Program-made: the position numbers and the translations under genes
In this document: positions 7,963 to 15,205 of the stretch, piece after piece
Layout of the letters: each line of letters starts with the position of its first letter
How positions within the stretch are numbered: position 1 is the stretch's first letter
Assembly (NCBI RefSeq): GCF_029338555.1
Contig: NZ_CP119989.1
Location: 2,108,001-2,172,000 of the forward strand
Direction of reading: 5' to 3'
Source: Halobaculum marinum
GTDB lineage: Archaea > Halobacteriota > Halobacteria > Halobacteriales > Haloferacaceae
Length of the DNA: 64,000 nucleotides
The notes under the pieces: generated by a model
Told to the model about the DNA's origin: nothing
Database searches by the model: none
What the model saw: the letters and a program-made list of their open reading frames with translations, nothing else

Positions 7963-9896
7963 CCGTCGAGTCCGTTCGCGACCGCGGCGACGCCGGTCCG
8001 TCCGGCGTCGGCGAGTTCTCGGATGCGCTCGCCACGCTCGGTCGCCGCCGCCCGCACGTCGGCGTACGTCTCGGTCGGGCGAGCGATTTCTGTTATCAGT
8101 CGGCTCTCGCCGCGGTCGAGTAGTCCCGTGACCGTGGCGGTCGACCCCTCGCACGTCGCCAGCGGCGCGAAGTCGTCCGGGCGACCGCCGTGCACCTCCT
8201 CGACGGCGTCGAGCGCCCGGTCGGGCCCGAGCGTCACCACCAGGTCCGTCGTCGCGAACGAACTGGCTGGTACGCCGAGGTCCGACACTACCCGCTCGCG
8301 GACCGACTGGCCGCCAGTTCCGTGGATCGTTCCGAGGACGGCGTCGGCGGCGGCGCCGACGCGCATCGCCTCGTACAGCGCGCGTGCCTCGCCGCCGCGG
8401 ACCTCGCCGACGACGAGCGCACCCTCGCCGAGACGGAGCGCGGTCCGCACCGCGTCCGTGGGTGACAACGCGGCGTCGTCGTCGGTCGCGACGCGCAGTG
8501 ACTGCACGTCACGGCCGGCCCGCGTCAACGACTCGACCGGGAGTTCCGGCGTGTCCTCGATGACGACCGACCGCGTCGCCCGGTCGAGAGCGAAACACAG
8601 CGCCCCGAGGAGCGAAGTCTTCCCCGCGCCGCGCGGCCCGGCGACCAGCACCGCCGCCCCCCGCTCGACCGCGACGGACAACAGCCCCGCGACCGGCGCG
8701 GGGAGCGACCCGACCGCGACCAGTCGGGGGAGCGTCCACGGCTCGTCGGCTCGCCGGCGGAACGCGAAGCCGGTCCCGTCGGTCGCGGGCGCTGCGACAG
8801 CGGCGACGCGCACCCCGTCCACCGCGGCGTCTGCCGTCGGCGACGACCGCGACAACGGTCTCCCGCTCCGTGCCCGGAGTCGCGCCGTGAGTGCGGCCAC
8901 GTCCGCCGCCGACAGTCGCACGTTCGTCGTCAACTGCTCGTCGTCGACGACGACGCGGACGGCCCCCTCGCAGGCGGGAGCCGACAACGACGCGTCAGTC
9001 ACGCGAGGGTCCGCGAACACCTCGTCCAACACCCCGAAGCCGCGGGTGTGACGGTCGAGAACGCTCGCGAGTAGTTCCAATGAGAGGTCTGCGCCGCCGT
9101 CGTCGACCGCCGTCGCGTCCGCGGAGACCACGTGTCGGACGGCGGCACTGGCGGCGCGGTCACTCGGCTCGACCTCGCCCGTTGCGAGCGCCTCTCGGGC
9201 CGCCACCAACACCGCGAGCGCGTCTGCAGAGAGGTCGCGCGTGGCCGGTCGGAGGTGGTACCGCGGCAGGCCGTCGGCGCGGTCGTACACGGTGACGCGA
9301 CCGCCGGTGTCGAGCGTCGTCGTCTCCCGGAGGGTACCGTCCTCCGGCGGTAGCGGCGCGGTTCGACCGAGCGCGACCGTCGGTGCGACACTCGGCGTCA
9401 GCACCCGGTCGTACCCGTCGACTCGCTCGGCGCACGCCGACAGCCCACATTCGGCGACCGTGCGCGCGACCGGCCCGGCACGACCGACCGCCTCGTGCGC
9501 GACGGCCAGCGGGTCCCGCTTCGCACGCTCGGCCAACGACGGTTCGCGGAGCGCGACGCCGTCGACGAACCGGCCCGCAGCCGAGAGGAGCGCGGCGCCG
9601 TCCCCGTCGTAGAAGTGGTCGATGCCGTCCGCACGGACGCGAATCGCGTCGGCGTCGCCGGCGGCCAGCGCGTCGACGACGGTCGCTCGACAGGCGGAGT
9701 CTGTAGCCAGGTCGCCGCCCGGGCAGTCCTCGGCGTCGACCCGGAGGAGGCGCCCCCCGGTCAACGATCCGCCGCCGACGGTCGTCGCGGCGTCGAACGT
9801 CGTCACACACCGACAGGCGTCTGCGGGTTCTCCGGGGTGAGCGTCGTCGCCGTCGTCGGCGTCGCTCCCGCCGCGGAGTCGGTCGAGGAGTCGCAT
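7959..9896 (-). CDS. Type II/IV secretion system ATPase (TadA/GspE/VirB11 family)
   Basis: This 645-residue cytoplasmic ATPase powers assembly or retraction in a pilus-like or secretion machine. Walker A is GPRGAGKTS at about residues 418-426; an Asp box follows (VVIEDTPELP), then Walker B-like ALVVGEVRGGEA and a His box (GTIHGTGG). The N-terminal third holds four cysteines (near residues 28, 30, 58 and 69), possibly a metal site. The start is the ATG at 9894-9896, whose promoter element (9906-9929) lies inside the upstream gene. The first 94 bases overlap that gene in another frame. It is coupled to the F-type protein by an ATGA overlap. The family is certain; the transported subunit is unknown. 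Confidence 0.92.
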   Translation of the reverse strand: MRLLDRLRGGSDADDGDDAHPGEPADACRCVTTFDAATTVGGGSLTGGRLLRVDAEDCPGGDLATDSACRATVVDALAAGDADAIRVRADGIDHFYDGDGAALLSAAGRFVDGVALREPSLAERAKRDPLAVAHEAVGRAGPVARTVAECGLSACAERVDGYDRVLTPSVAPTVALGRTAPLPPEDGTLRETTTLDTGGRVTVYDRADGLPRYHLRPATRDLSADALAVLVAAREALATGEVEPSDRAASAAVRHVVSADATAVDDGGADLSLELLASVLDRHTRGFGVLDEVFADPRVTDASLSAPACEGAVRVVVDDEQLTTNVRLSAADVAALTARLRARSGRPLSRSSPTADAAVDGVRVAAVAAPATDGTGFAFRRRADEPWTLPRLVAVGSLPAPVAGLLSVAVERGAAVLVAGPRGAGKTSLLGALCFALDRATRSVVIEDTPELPVESLTRAGRDVQSLRVATDDDAALSPTDAVRTALRLGEGALVVGEVRGGEARALYEAMRVGAAADAVLGTIHGTGGQSVRERVVSDLGVPASSFATTDLVVTLGPDRALDAVEEVHGGRPDDFAPLATCEGSTATVTGLLDRGESRLITEIARPTETYADVRAAATERGERIRELADAGRTGVAAVANGLDG

Positions 9897-10432
9897 GGGC
9901 CGTCTGGTCCCGGATTCGTACTTGAACTCCCGCCCGTCGACCCCGCAGATCCGACTCGGGAAATCCGAACCCGGCGCGCCCCGTCGACGCCGTCGTCGGC
10001 GCCGGCGACCCGCACCAGTTCGAGAACGAGTCGATGCGTCCCCGGACGACTGAGGACGACGCCGCCGTCCGGGATAGCGTAGCGGCCCGCGAGCGCCATC
10101 CGCGCCTCGTGGCCACCTTCGACCGCCGCGGCGACGACCGCACTGGACTGATCTGTCGGCCCGGGACACACGGCGAGAGACGAGACGCCGGCGGCGACGA
10201 GCGACCGGCGCGGAACGCCGACCGACACCACTCGTCGCCCCGTCGGTACCGAGGCCGCCCCCGGGCCGCGCGCCGGTTCGCCCGTGTGGAGCGCGCGTGC
10301 GGCCCGCTCGACCCGTTCGGCGACGCGCTCGGTCGCGGCGGTCGTCCGCTCGACGCGCGCCTGCTCGACCGCCGGCAGCGCCGCCGCGAACAGCACCGCC
10401 GCGACCGCGACCGCCAGCACGACGCGGATCAC
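9803..10432 (-). CDS. Single-span exported protein of the Tad-like locus (DUF7311-like)
   Basis: The 209-residue product starts with GTG at 10430-10432 (MIRVVLAVAVAAVLFAAALP), a classic N-terminal membrane span, then a helical stalk rich in Glu, Arg and Ala. A Ser/Thr/Gly/Pro-rich tail of about 60 residues covers the part of the gene that overlaps the ATPase gene. The GTG overlaps the upstream stop as GTGA. By memory and neighbourhood it fits haloarchaeal DUF7311. The 94-base overlap with the ATPase gene is unusually long, and the low-complexity tail may be tolerated coding sequence that also holds the ATPase promoter. Its role is probably structural. Confidence 0.75.
   Translation of the reverse strand: MIRVVLAVAVAAVLFAAALPAVEQARVERTTAATERVAERVERAARALHTGEPARGPGAASVPTGRRVVSVGVPRRSLVAAGVSSLAVCPGPTDQSSAVVAAAVEGGHEARMALAGRYAIPDGGVVLSRPGTHRLVLELVRVAGADDGVDGARRVRISRVGSAGSTGGSSSTNPGPDGPCDSSTDSAAGATPTTATTLTPENPQTPVGV
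9906..9929 (-). promoter_or_regulatory. Promoter element shared with the DUF7283-like gene (copy 2)
   Basis: The minus strand reads TTCAAGTACG as a box A-like core and then CGGGACC, ending 9 bases before the ATPase ATG at 9896. It shares 20 of 24 bases with 6125-6148 at almost the same distance from the start codon. It lies within the coding region at 9803-10432, so it would be an internal promoter. Confidence 0.55.
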
Positions 10433-10875
10433 GCGGCTCCGTCAGGCTGGCCGTCTCGGCCCACCTCGTCGCCGCCGGCGTCTTCGTCGGCCCGTCGGCT
10501 CTCGGGACCGGTTGGGGCGTCGGTCGCGACCGCGAGCGCACGGTCGGCACGCGCCCTGACGCGCTCGTTCACAGACCGAATCGACCCGACGTAGCCGCGC
10601 AGTGCCTGCGTTGCGGCGTCGAGTTCGGCGGTCGTCGCTTCGAGCGCGTCGAGGCGGTCTTCGAGTGCGTCCAGTCGTGCCGTCGTCTCGGCGGTCGTCG
10701 CAAGGTCGGTGTAGTCTGGCGACGACTCGTGCGTCCGGTCTGGGTCGCCCCCGCCGACCGCGCGTTCGAGCGCCGCGAGTCGGGCGTCGAGTGCGCGCGC
10801 GTCGGTCCCGGGTGCGTCGTCGGCTGGTCGGGTGTCGCCTGTCCGTTCGGCGTCGTCGTTCGGGAGTCGTGTCAC
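10429..10875 (-). CDS. Coiled-coil cytoplasmic protein of the Tad-like locus (DUF7310-like)
   Basis: This 148-residue, highly charged protein has a central heptad-like region (LDARLAALERAV, then ARLDALEDRLDALEATTAEL) predicted to form a coiled coil, with no signal or membrane span. The start is GTG at 10873-10875; a box A-like TTGAAACC at 10898-10905 lies 27 bases before it. The frame is open to 11064, but the extension runs under the divergent cetZ gene and is not credible. It is the first gene of the minus-strand locus and is coupled to the next by a GTGA overlap. It fits haloarchaeal DUF7310 from memory. A scaffold or ATPase-partner role is a guess. Confidence 0.75.
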   Translation of the reverse strand: MTRLPNDDAERTGDTRPADDAPGTDARALDARLAALERAVGGGDPDRTHESSPDYTDLATTAETTARLDALEDRLDALEATTAELDAATQALRGYVGSIRSVNERVRARADRALAVATDAPTGPESRRADEDAGGDEVGRDGQPDGAA

Positions 10876-10960
10876 GGGGACGGTGCTCCCGGCATCCGGT
10901 TTCAACCTCCGTTCTGGCGGGGGCCGTCGGCGAGCGAGTCGAGTGCTACCCGTGGGAAGA

Positions 10961-10966
10961 TTGAAG
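10961..10966 (+). promoter_or_regulatory. Putative box A of cetZ
   Basis: TTGAAG is centred about 29 bases before the cetZ ATG at 10993 and faces away from a similar TTGAAA of the divergent coiled-coil gene. The two promoters share a 117-base intergenic region. Confidence 0.4.
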
Positions 10967-10992
10967 CGGTGTGGTGCGCGAATGCAACTCGT

Positions 10993-12081
10993 ATGAAGAC
11001 GGTCCTCATCGGCGTCGGCCAGGCCGGCGGCAAGGTCACCTCCTCGCTGGTCGAGTTCGACCACGACATGGGCTTCAACGCGGTACGGGGGGCACTTGCG
11101 GTCAACAGCGCGAAGGCGGATCTCCAGTCGCTACCCATCGACACGGTCCTCGTGGGACAAGACCGGGTCAAAGGGCACGGCGTCGGCGGCGACAACGAGT
11201 TGGGAGCGGAGGTGATGCAGGCCGACGCGGGCGAGGTGATGGCCGCGCTCGACGGTCGCATCACGGCGGAGGCGGAAGCCATCGTCGTCGTCGCGGGGTT
11301 GGGCGGCGGCACCGGGTCGGGCGGCGCACCCGTGCTCGCGCGGGAACTCAGCAAGGTGTACAGCGTCCCGGTGTACGCGGTCGGCATTCTCCCCGGGCGC
11401 GGCGAGGGCGCGATGTACCAGGTGAACGCCGGGCGGTCGCTCAAGACGCTCGTTCGCGAGGCGGACGCGACGATCCTCATCGACAACGACGCGTGGCACT
11501 CCTCGGGCGAGAGTCTGGAGGAGGGGTTCGACAGCATCAATAACTCCATCGCCCGTCGCCTCGGCCTGCTGTTCGCCTCCGGCGAGAACGTCGAGGGCGT
11601 CGGCGAGTCCGTCGTCGACACCAGCGAGGTGATCAACACGCTACGCTCCGGTGGCGTCGCCGCGCTCGGCTACGCCAGCGCGCAGGCGGACGACGACCCG
11701 GACACGAACATCAACGTCGTCACCAGCGTCACGCGCAACGCGCTTCTCACCGGGACGAGCCTCCCGAACGCCACGAAGGCAGACTCGGCCCTCCTCGTCG
11801 TCGCAGGCAAGCCCGAGCGCATCTCCCGGAAGGGCGTCGAGCGGGCGCGCAAGTGGGTCGAGGAGGAGACGGGGTCGATGCAGGTGCGCGGCGGCGACTT
11901 CCCCCTCGACTCCGAGCGCCTCGCCGCACTGATCCTGTTGGGCGGCGTGGAACGCTCTTCCCGTATGGAGGAGTTCATGCGGCGCGCGAAGGAGGCTCGC
12001 GAGGAGGCGAAGCGCCAGCAAGAGGAGCGCGAGGACACGGACAAACTGTTCCAAAACGACGACCTCGACAGCCTGCTGTGA
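10993..12081 (+). CDS. cetZ: CetZ family tubulin/FtsZ-like GTPase
   Basis: The 362-residue product starts MKTVLIGVGQAGGKVTSSLV and carries the tubulin/FtsZ glycine-rich GTP loop GGGTGSGG at residues 105-112. It has NSAKADL in the N-terminal GTPase domain and an acidic tail ending DDLDSLL. CetZ proteins are archaeal cytoskeletal GTPases that polymerise beneath the membrane and affect cell shape and motility in Haloferax; they differ from FtsZ1 and FtsZ2 in this loop context and in lacking the FtsZ-type C-terminal peptide. The ATG at 10993 is chosen over a much longer upstream-open frame because alignment-like features begin there and a box A lies about 29 bases upstream. It is divergent from the Tad-like locus. 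Which CetZ subgroup it belongs to is unclear. Confidence 0.92.
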   Translation: MKTVLIGVGQAGGKVTSSLVEFDHDMGFNAVRGALAVNSAKADLQSLPIDTVLVGQDRVKGHGVGGDNELGAEVMQADAGEVMAALDGRITAEAEAIVVVAGLGGGTGSGGAPVLARELSKVYSVPVYAVGILPGRGEGAMYQVNAGRSLKTLVREADATILIDNDAWHSSGESLEEGFDSINNSIARRLGLLFASGENVEGVGESVVDTSEVINTLRSGGVAALGYASAQADDDPDTNINVVTSVTRNALLTGTSLPNATKADSALLVVAGKPERISRKGVERARKWVEEETGSMQVRGGDFPLDSERLAALILLGGVERSSRMEEFMRRAKEAREEAKRQQEEREDTDKLFQNDDLDSLL

Positions 12082-12102
12082 GCCGCTCGCGCCGAGGGGC
12101 AG

Positions 12103-12369
12103 TCACTCGGAGTCGAGGGGCGTCACGTCGACGTGGCCGTCGCCAGCGACGCGCACGTGGGTCTCCTCGTACCTGAACGAGAGACAGACCGTCTTCGAGC
12201 CGTCGACCGAGTAGAGCGTATCGATTGCGTCGGGGTCGACGACGTCGTGGAGCGGACTGAGGTCGTTGACGACGGTCTGTTTCTCGGCTGCGACGGCCCG
12301 TGGGATGCGGACACTCATCGGGGGTGCGTCGGGAGCAGACTGACCGCGACTGGGGACCTCGTCGGTCAT
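12103..12369 (-). CDS. HalOD1 output domain protein
   Basis: The 88-residue protein has the pattern DLSPLHDVVDPDAIDTLY followed by VCLSFRYEETHVRVAGDGHVDV, which matches the small haloarchaeal HalOD1 output domain often found at the ends of signalling proteins or alone. The ATG at 12367-12369 is seven bases beyond the stop of the winged-helix gene at 12376, so the pair probably forms an operon. A second Met at residue 18 is a possible alternative start. The role is likely regulatory; what it binds is unknown. Confidence 0.8.
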   Translation of the reverse strand: MTDEVPSRGQSAPDAPPMSVRIPRAVAAEKQTVVNDLSPLHDVVDPDAIDTLYSVDGSKTVCLSFRYEETHVRVAGDGHVDVTPLDSE

Positions 12370-12375
12370 CGTCGT

Positions 12376-12738
12376 TCAGCTCACTCCGCTTCGTCTCCCC
12401 GGATCCTTGTCGGGGGTGACTCCGGGCCCAGCCGGGGTCAGCGTCTCGAGCGGAATTCGGGTGAGCAACGGCGTCGACGACACCACGTCGTCGTCCCACT
12501 CGACGAGTCCGGCGGCCACGAGCTTCGGCAGGTGGACGTGGTTCAGCCCGACCGAGACACTCTCGATCACGTCGGTCGACCACGCCATCTCCGTGTCCGC
12601 CGCGACGTGGGTCGCGATGTCGAACACCGACACCGCTCCCCCGTTGGCGGCTAGGTACCGCACGACGACACGTCGTTGAGAACTGGCGAGCGCGTCGTAC
12701 ACTCGTGTCCAGTCGGGCGCATCATCTCCTACTCCCAT
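12376..12738 (-). CDS. Winged-helix domain protein (DUF7344-like)
   Basis: The 120-residue product reads DWTRVYDALASSQRRVVVRY near its start, then a winged-helix-like region (SVFDIATHVAA and NHVHLPKLVAAGLVEWDDD), which is the haloarchaeal DUF7344 pattern. It probably binds DNA or acts as a signalling partner. Two starts are plausible: the ATG at 12736-12738 used here, or a GTG at 12760-12762 that would give a leaderless mRNA from the strong box A at 12790-12799. A perfect 14-base palindrome at 12775-12788 sits between box A and the start, suggesting repression of its own mRNA. It is followed by the HalOD1 gene. Confidence 0.8.
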   Translation of the reverse strand: MGVGDDAPDWTRVYDALASSQRRVVVRYLAANGGAVSVFDIATHVAADTEMAWSTDVIESVSVGLNHVHLPKLVAAGLVEWDDDVVSSTPLLTRIPLETLTPAGPGVTPDKDPGRRSGVS

Positions 12739-12774
12739 GTTGAGGGGTACGCGTTCACCCACATCGAGATTCTA

Positions 12775-12788
12775 CCTGTTATAACAGG
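12775..12788. promoter_or_regulatory. Perfect 14-base palindrome, candidate operator
   Basis: CCTGTTATAACAGG is its own reverse complement. It lies between the box A at 12790-12799 and the start of the winged-helix gene, where bound protein would block transcription initiation. The winged-helix protein is a candidate ligand; this is inferred from position only. Confidence 0.55.
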
Positions 12789-12789
12789 C

Positions 12790-12799
12790 TATTTAAAAG
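12790..12799 (-). promoter_or_regulatory. Strong box A of the winged-helix/HalOD1 operon
   Basis: The minus strand reads CTTTTAAATA, the clearest TATA-like box in the window. It predicts a transcription start near 12765-12768, close to the alternative GTG start at 12762. Confidence 0.65.
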
Positions 12800-12838
12800 C
12801 ACCACGTTGCTCGACGCCGATCCATTCGTTCGGGCCCG

Positions 12839-13498
12839 TCACTGCTCGTCGCCGTTGCTGTCCAGCACAACTTGCTTGAGGACGGCGTCGGCGCCCCGAC
12901 GGACGCTCTCGGAGGCGGACTGTTCGGTGACGCCGAGTCGCTCTCCGATCTCTGTCAGCGTCGTGCGTCGGGGCACCTCGAAGTAGCCGCGCTCTACGGC
13001 GAGTGACAGCGCCTCGCGTTGCGGGTCCGTCAGTCCGAAGCGTCGGAGGCCGGTGTGCACCTCCGAGAGTGTGTACACGCGGTCGAGCGTGAACGAGATC
13101 GCACGCTCTTTGCAGAAGTTGTGGAACGCGGTCAACCCCCCGTGGTCTTCGAACCGGATGCGGAAGTGCCACACGTCGGCACCGCGGGCCGTGAGGACCG
13201 TCGCCCCCGTCTCCGCCAGTCCCGCGACGAGGCTCTCGTCGTGCTCCTCCCACGCGACACGGTAGAGTGCGCTCCCGCCGACAACGTCCAGTTGTGTCAG
13301 CGACCCGACTGAGTCGGCGGACCCGATCGCGGATTCGAACGCGGGGAAGTCGCCGCCGTGGACCCAAACGTACGGCATGACCAGCCCGGAGGACGGCACG
13401 ACGCGCTCCATTTCGACGTGCGTGTTCGGATCGCGCGCGAGTACCTGCCCGAGCGTGAACTCGGCGGCGGCGATCGTAAACTCTGCATAGACGGTCAT
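12839..13498 (-). CDS. Bacterio-opsin activator-like HTH regulator
   Basis: This 219-residue cytoplasmic regulator has an N-terminal sensory-like domain (residues 1-150) and a C-terminal HTH-10 domain that includes LTDPQREALSLAVERGYFEVPRR and LTEIGERLGVTEQSASE. These C-terminal motifs are typical of the haloarchaeal Bat/HTH-10 family. The ATG at 13496-13498 (MTVYAEFTIAAAEFTLGQ) is chosen because family members start with this 'AEF' strand; the frame is open to 13645. It is followed on the same strand by the winged-helix and HalOD1 genes after a 100-base gap. Two copies of a 9-base repeat (13521-13538) lie in its promoter region. Confidence 0.85.
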   Translation of the reverse strand: MTVYAEFTIAAAEFTLGQVLARDPNTHVEMERVVPSSGLVMPYVWVHGGDFPAFESAIGSADSVGSLTQLDVVGGSALYRVAWEEHDESLVAGLAETGATVLTARGADVWHFRIRFEDHGGLTAFHNFCKERAISFTLDRVYTLSEVHTGLRRFGLTDPQREALSLAVERGYFEVPRRTTLTEIGERLGVTEQSASESVRRGADAVLKQVVLDSNGDEQ

Positions 13499-13520
13499 AC
13501 CGTCCGTGACGACGTTCTCG

Positions 13521-13538
13521 GTAGTAGGTGTAGTAGGT
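13521..13538. repeat. Tandem 9-base repeat in promoter region
   Basis: GTAGTAGGT occurs twice in direct tandem, starting 23 bases before the ATG of the Bat-like regulator gene. This is where box A would sit (CTACTAC on the minus strand), so it may be a direct-repeat operator or a weak box A. Confidence 0.45.
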
Positions 13539-13706
13539 ACGCAGGGGGTCGGGAGGTCGGCGCGGACCGTCTCGGGGTTGTTACTCGCTCGGGTCGGTCC
13601 CCTCCAGTGATTCGACCACTGGTTCGAACCTCGTCGTTGGTGCACCGATGACGGGACGTGTCGCAGAAAATGGCCGACTCCGTGTCGGCTGGTCGCCTCA
13701 CGCAGT

Positions 13707-14024
13707 TCAGGCCGCTTTCATCGCGACGCCGGACTCAGGAGCGATGCCCGCGAGCGGGGTTCCGGGCACGAACACCTCACTCAGCGGGAGTTCGGCGCGC
13801 TCGCTGTGCTTGCGGACGACCTCCTCGGAGGTGGCGTCGTACTTGCACATGGTCCCGTGGGCGAGTCCGTCCGAGCCGTCGAGGACGTCGGATCCGAGGT
13901 AGGCGATGCTCGTCCCCTCCCCACGCATCTCCTCGACGGTCGCGCGAGATCGCTCGACAGCCGCGTCTAGTTCGTCTCTCGATACACCGTCACCGAACAG
14001 GCGGAGTACGTGGTAGTTCGTCAT
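13707..14024 (-). CDS. DUF4242-like small protein
   Basis: The 105-residue protein starts MTNYHVLRLFGDGVSRDELD and contains DGLAHGTMCKYDATSEEVVRKHSERAELP, which fits the DUF4242 pattern (T-x-C-x-Y-x-A-x-SEE-xx-xx-H-xx-A-x-LP). Solved relatives form small ferredoxin-like dimers, one of which binds nickel. The ATG at 14022-14024 begins the conserved strand. It stands alone: the gene upstream is divergent and the regulator gene downstream is 208 bases away. The function is unknown. Confidence 0.7.
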   Translation of the reverse strand: MTNYHVLRLFGDGVSRDELDAAVERSRATVEEMRGEGTSIAYLGSDVLDGSDGLAHGTMCKYDATSEEVVRKHSERAELPLSEVFVPGTPLAGIAPESGVAMKAA

Positions 14025-14192
14025 TAGTTGCTCAGAGAGCGGACGTTCGATCCGTCCCTACGTACTCGTACGCGCTCCAGCGACGGGTCGTTTGTGGCGA
14101 CATTCGTCACCGATCCGCGTCATTCGCTGTCCCGTTGCAGCGGACGGGCGCTCGCGGGGACGTGCTGACGGGCGCTCCCAACGAGACCGCCG

Positions 14193-14200
14193 TATCTAAG
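14193..14200 (+). promoter_or_regulatory. Box A of the heme A synthase gene
   Basis: TATCTAAG is centred about 29 bases before the ATG at 14226, predicting a nearly leaderless mRNA. Confidence 0.5.
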
Positions 14201-14225
14201 TGCGTCTGCGCCCGACTACAGACCA

Positions 14226-15101
14226 ATGTCACGCGGACCCGACTGGCTCTCGTTCCGTCGGTACGCGGCGTTCACGACCGGGATGGCGCTGACGCTCATC
14301 TCGCTCGGCATCTACACCGCCGCGACCGGCGCCGGACTGGCGTGTGCCCAACAGTGGCCGCTGTGCGACGGCGGCGTGCTCCCGCAGTCGATCCCGTCGT
14401 TCATCGAGTGGTTCCACCGGCTGTGGGCGATGATCACCGGGTTCTTCATCCTCGGCGCGGCGGTGTGGGCGTGGCTCGACCGCGACGTGCTCGCTCCCCG
14501 CACTCGCTACGCCGTGACGCTCGCGACCGTTCTCACGCCGATGCAGGCGATCTTCGGCGCGATCACCGTCACCCTGAACGGGGCGCTCCCCGGCGGCTAC
14601 TCCGCCCCGGTGCACGCGGCGCACTTCCTGACGGGGTTCTCCATCTTCGCGCTGTTGTCGTACACGACGCTGACGGCGTACCAGAACCGGTACTCCCGTG
14701 ACGCGCTCGCGCGGAGTCGGATCGCCGTCGGCGTCGCGCTGGCGGCGCTGCTCGTCGGGTGGGTGTTCTCCCGCATCGACCCCGTCTCTTCGTACAGCCC
14801 GCCCGAGCAGGCCGTGTTCTACGCCGTCACCCTGCTCGCGTTCGGGAGCCTGCTGGCGGCGACGATGTGGCTCGGCGAACTCGGGGAACTGCTGCCGCGG
14901 GCGGCGACCGGCGCCGCCGCCGCGTTGCTGTTCGTCGGCATGGTGCTCGGGCGCGACATCGTCGTCTACTCGGCGGGCGTGCGCTTCGTAAACTGGCTCG
15001 TCGTCGCGTTGGCGGTGCTGTCGACGGCTGGCGCCGCGTGGATGCTCCGGGGGGTCGAACCGGAGGTCGAACAGCCGGTGTACGGCTCCACCGACGACTG
15101 A
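14226..15101 (+). CDS. ctaA: Heme A synthase, COX15/CtaA family
   Basis: The 291-residue integral membrane protein has about eight hydrophobic helices and the family motifs GAGLACAQQWPLCDG near residue 38 (with the loop Cys pair), WFHRLWAMITGFF and VHAAHFLTGFS, whose histidines would ligate heme. The reaction is oxidation of the C8 methyl of heme O to give heme A for terminal oxidases. Length and architecture match the archaeal/Bacillus CtaA type. The start ATG at 14226 follows a box A at the leaderless distance. No cytochrome oxidase gene is next to it; the amino acid importer genes follow after 104 bases and have their own promoter-like signal. Confidence 0.93.
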   Translation: MSRGPDWLSFRRYAAFTTGMALTLISLGIYTAATGAGLACAQQWPLCDGGVLPQSIPSFIEWFHRLWAMITGFFILGAAVWAWLDRDVLAPRTRYAVTLATVLTPMQAIFGAITVTLNGALPGGYSAPVHAAHFLTGFSIFALLSYTTLTAYQNRYSRDALARSRIAVGVALAALLVGWVFSRIDPVSSYSPPEQAVFYAVTLLAFGSLLAATMWLGELGELLPRAATGAAAALLFVGMVLGRDIVVYSAGVRFVNWLVVALAVLSTAGAAWMLRGVEPEVEQPVYGSTDD

Positions 15102-15172
15102 ACGCCCCGACTGGGGTCTCGTCGCTGGTGGGCGATCGGCAAATTTTACGAGATTACAACCCACCGAAGGGG

Positions 15173-15180
15173 ACAAATAG
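15173..15180 (+). promoter_or_regulatory. Putative box A of the amino acid importer operon
   Basis: ACAAATAG is centred about 29 bases before the ATG at 15206. A second AT-rich block (AAATTTTACGAGATTA, 15141-15156) lies farther upstream and could bind a regulator. Confidence 0.4.
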
Positions 15181-15205
15181 CCGGGCGGGAGTACGATCCA
15201 TTGCC

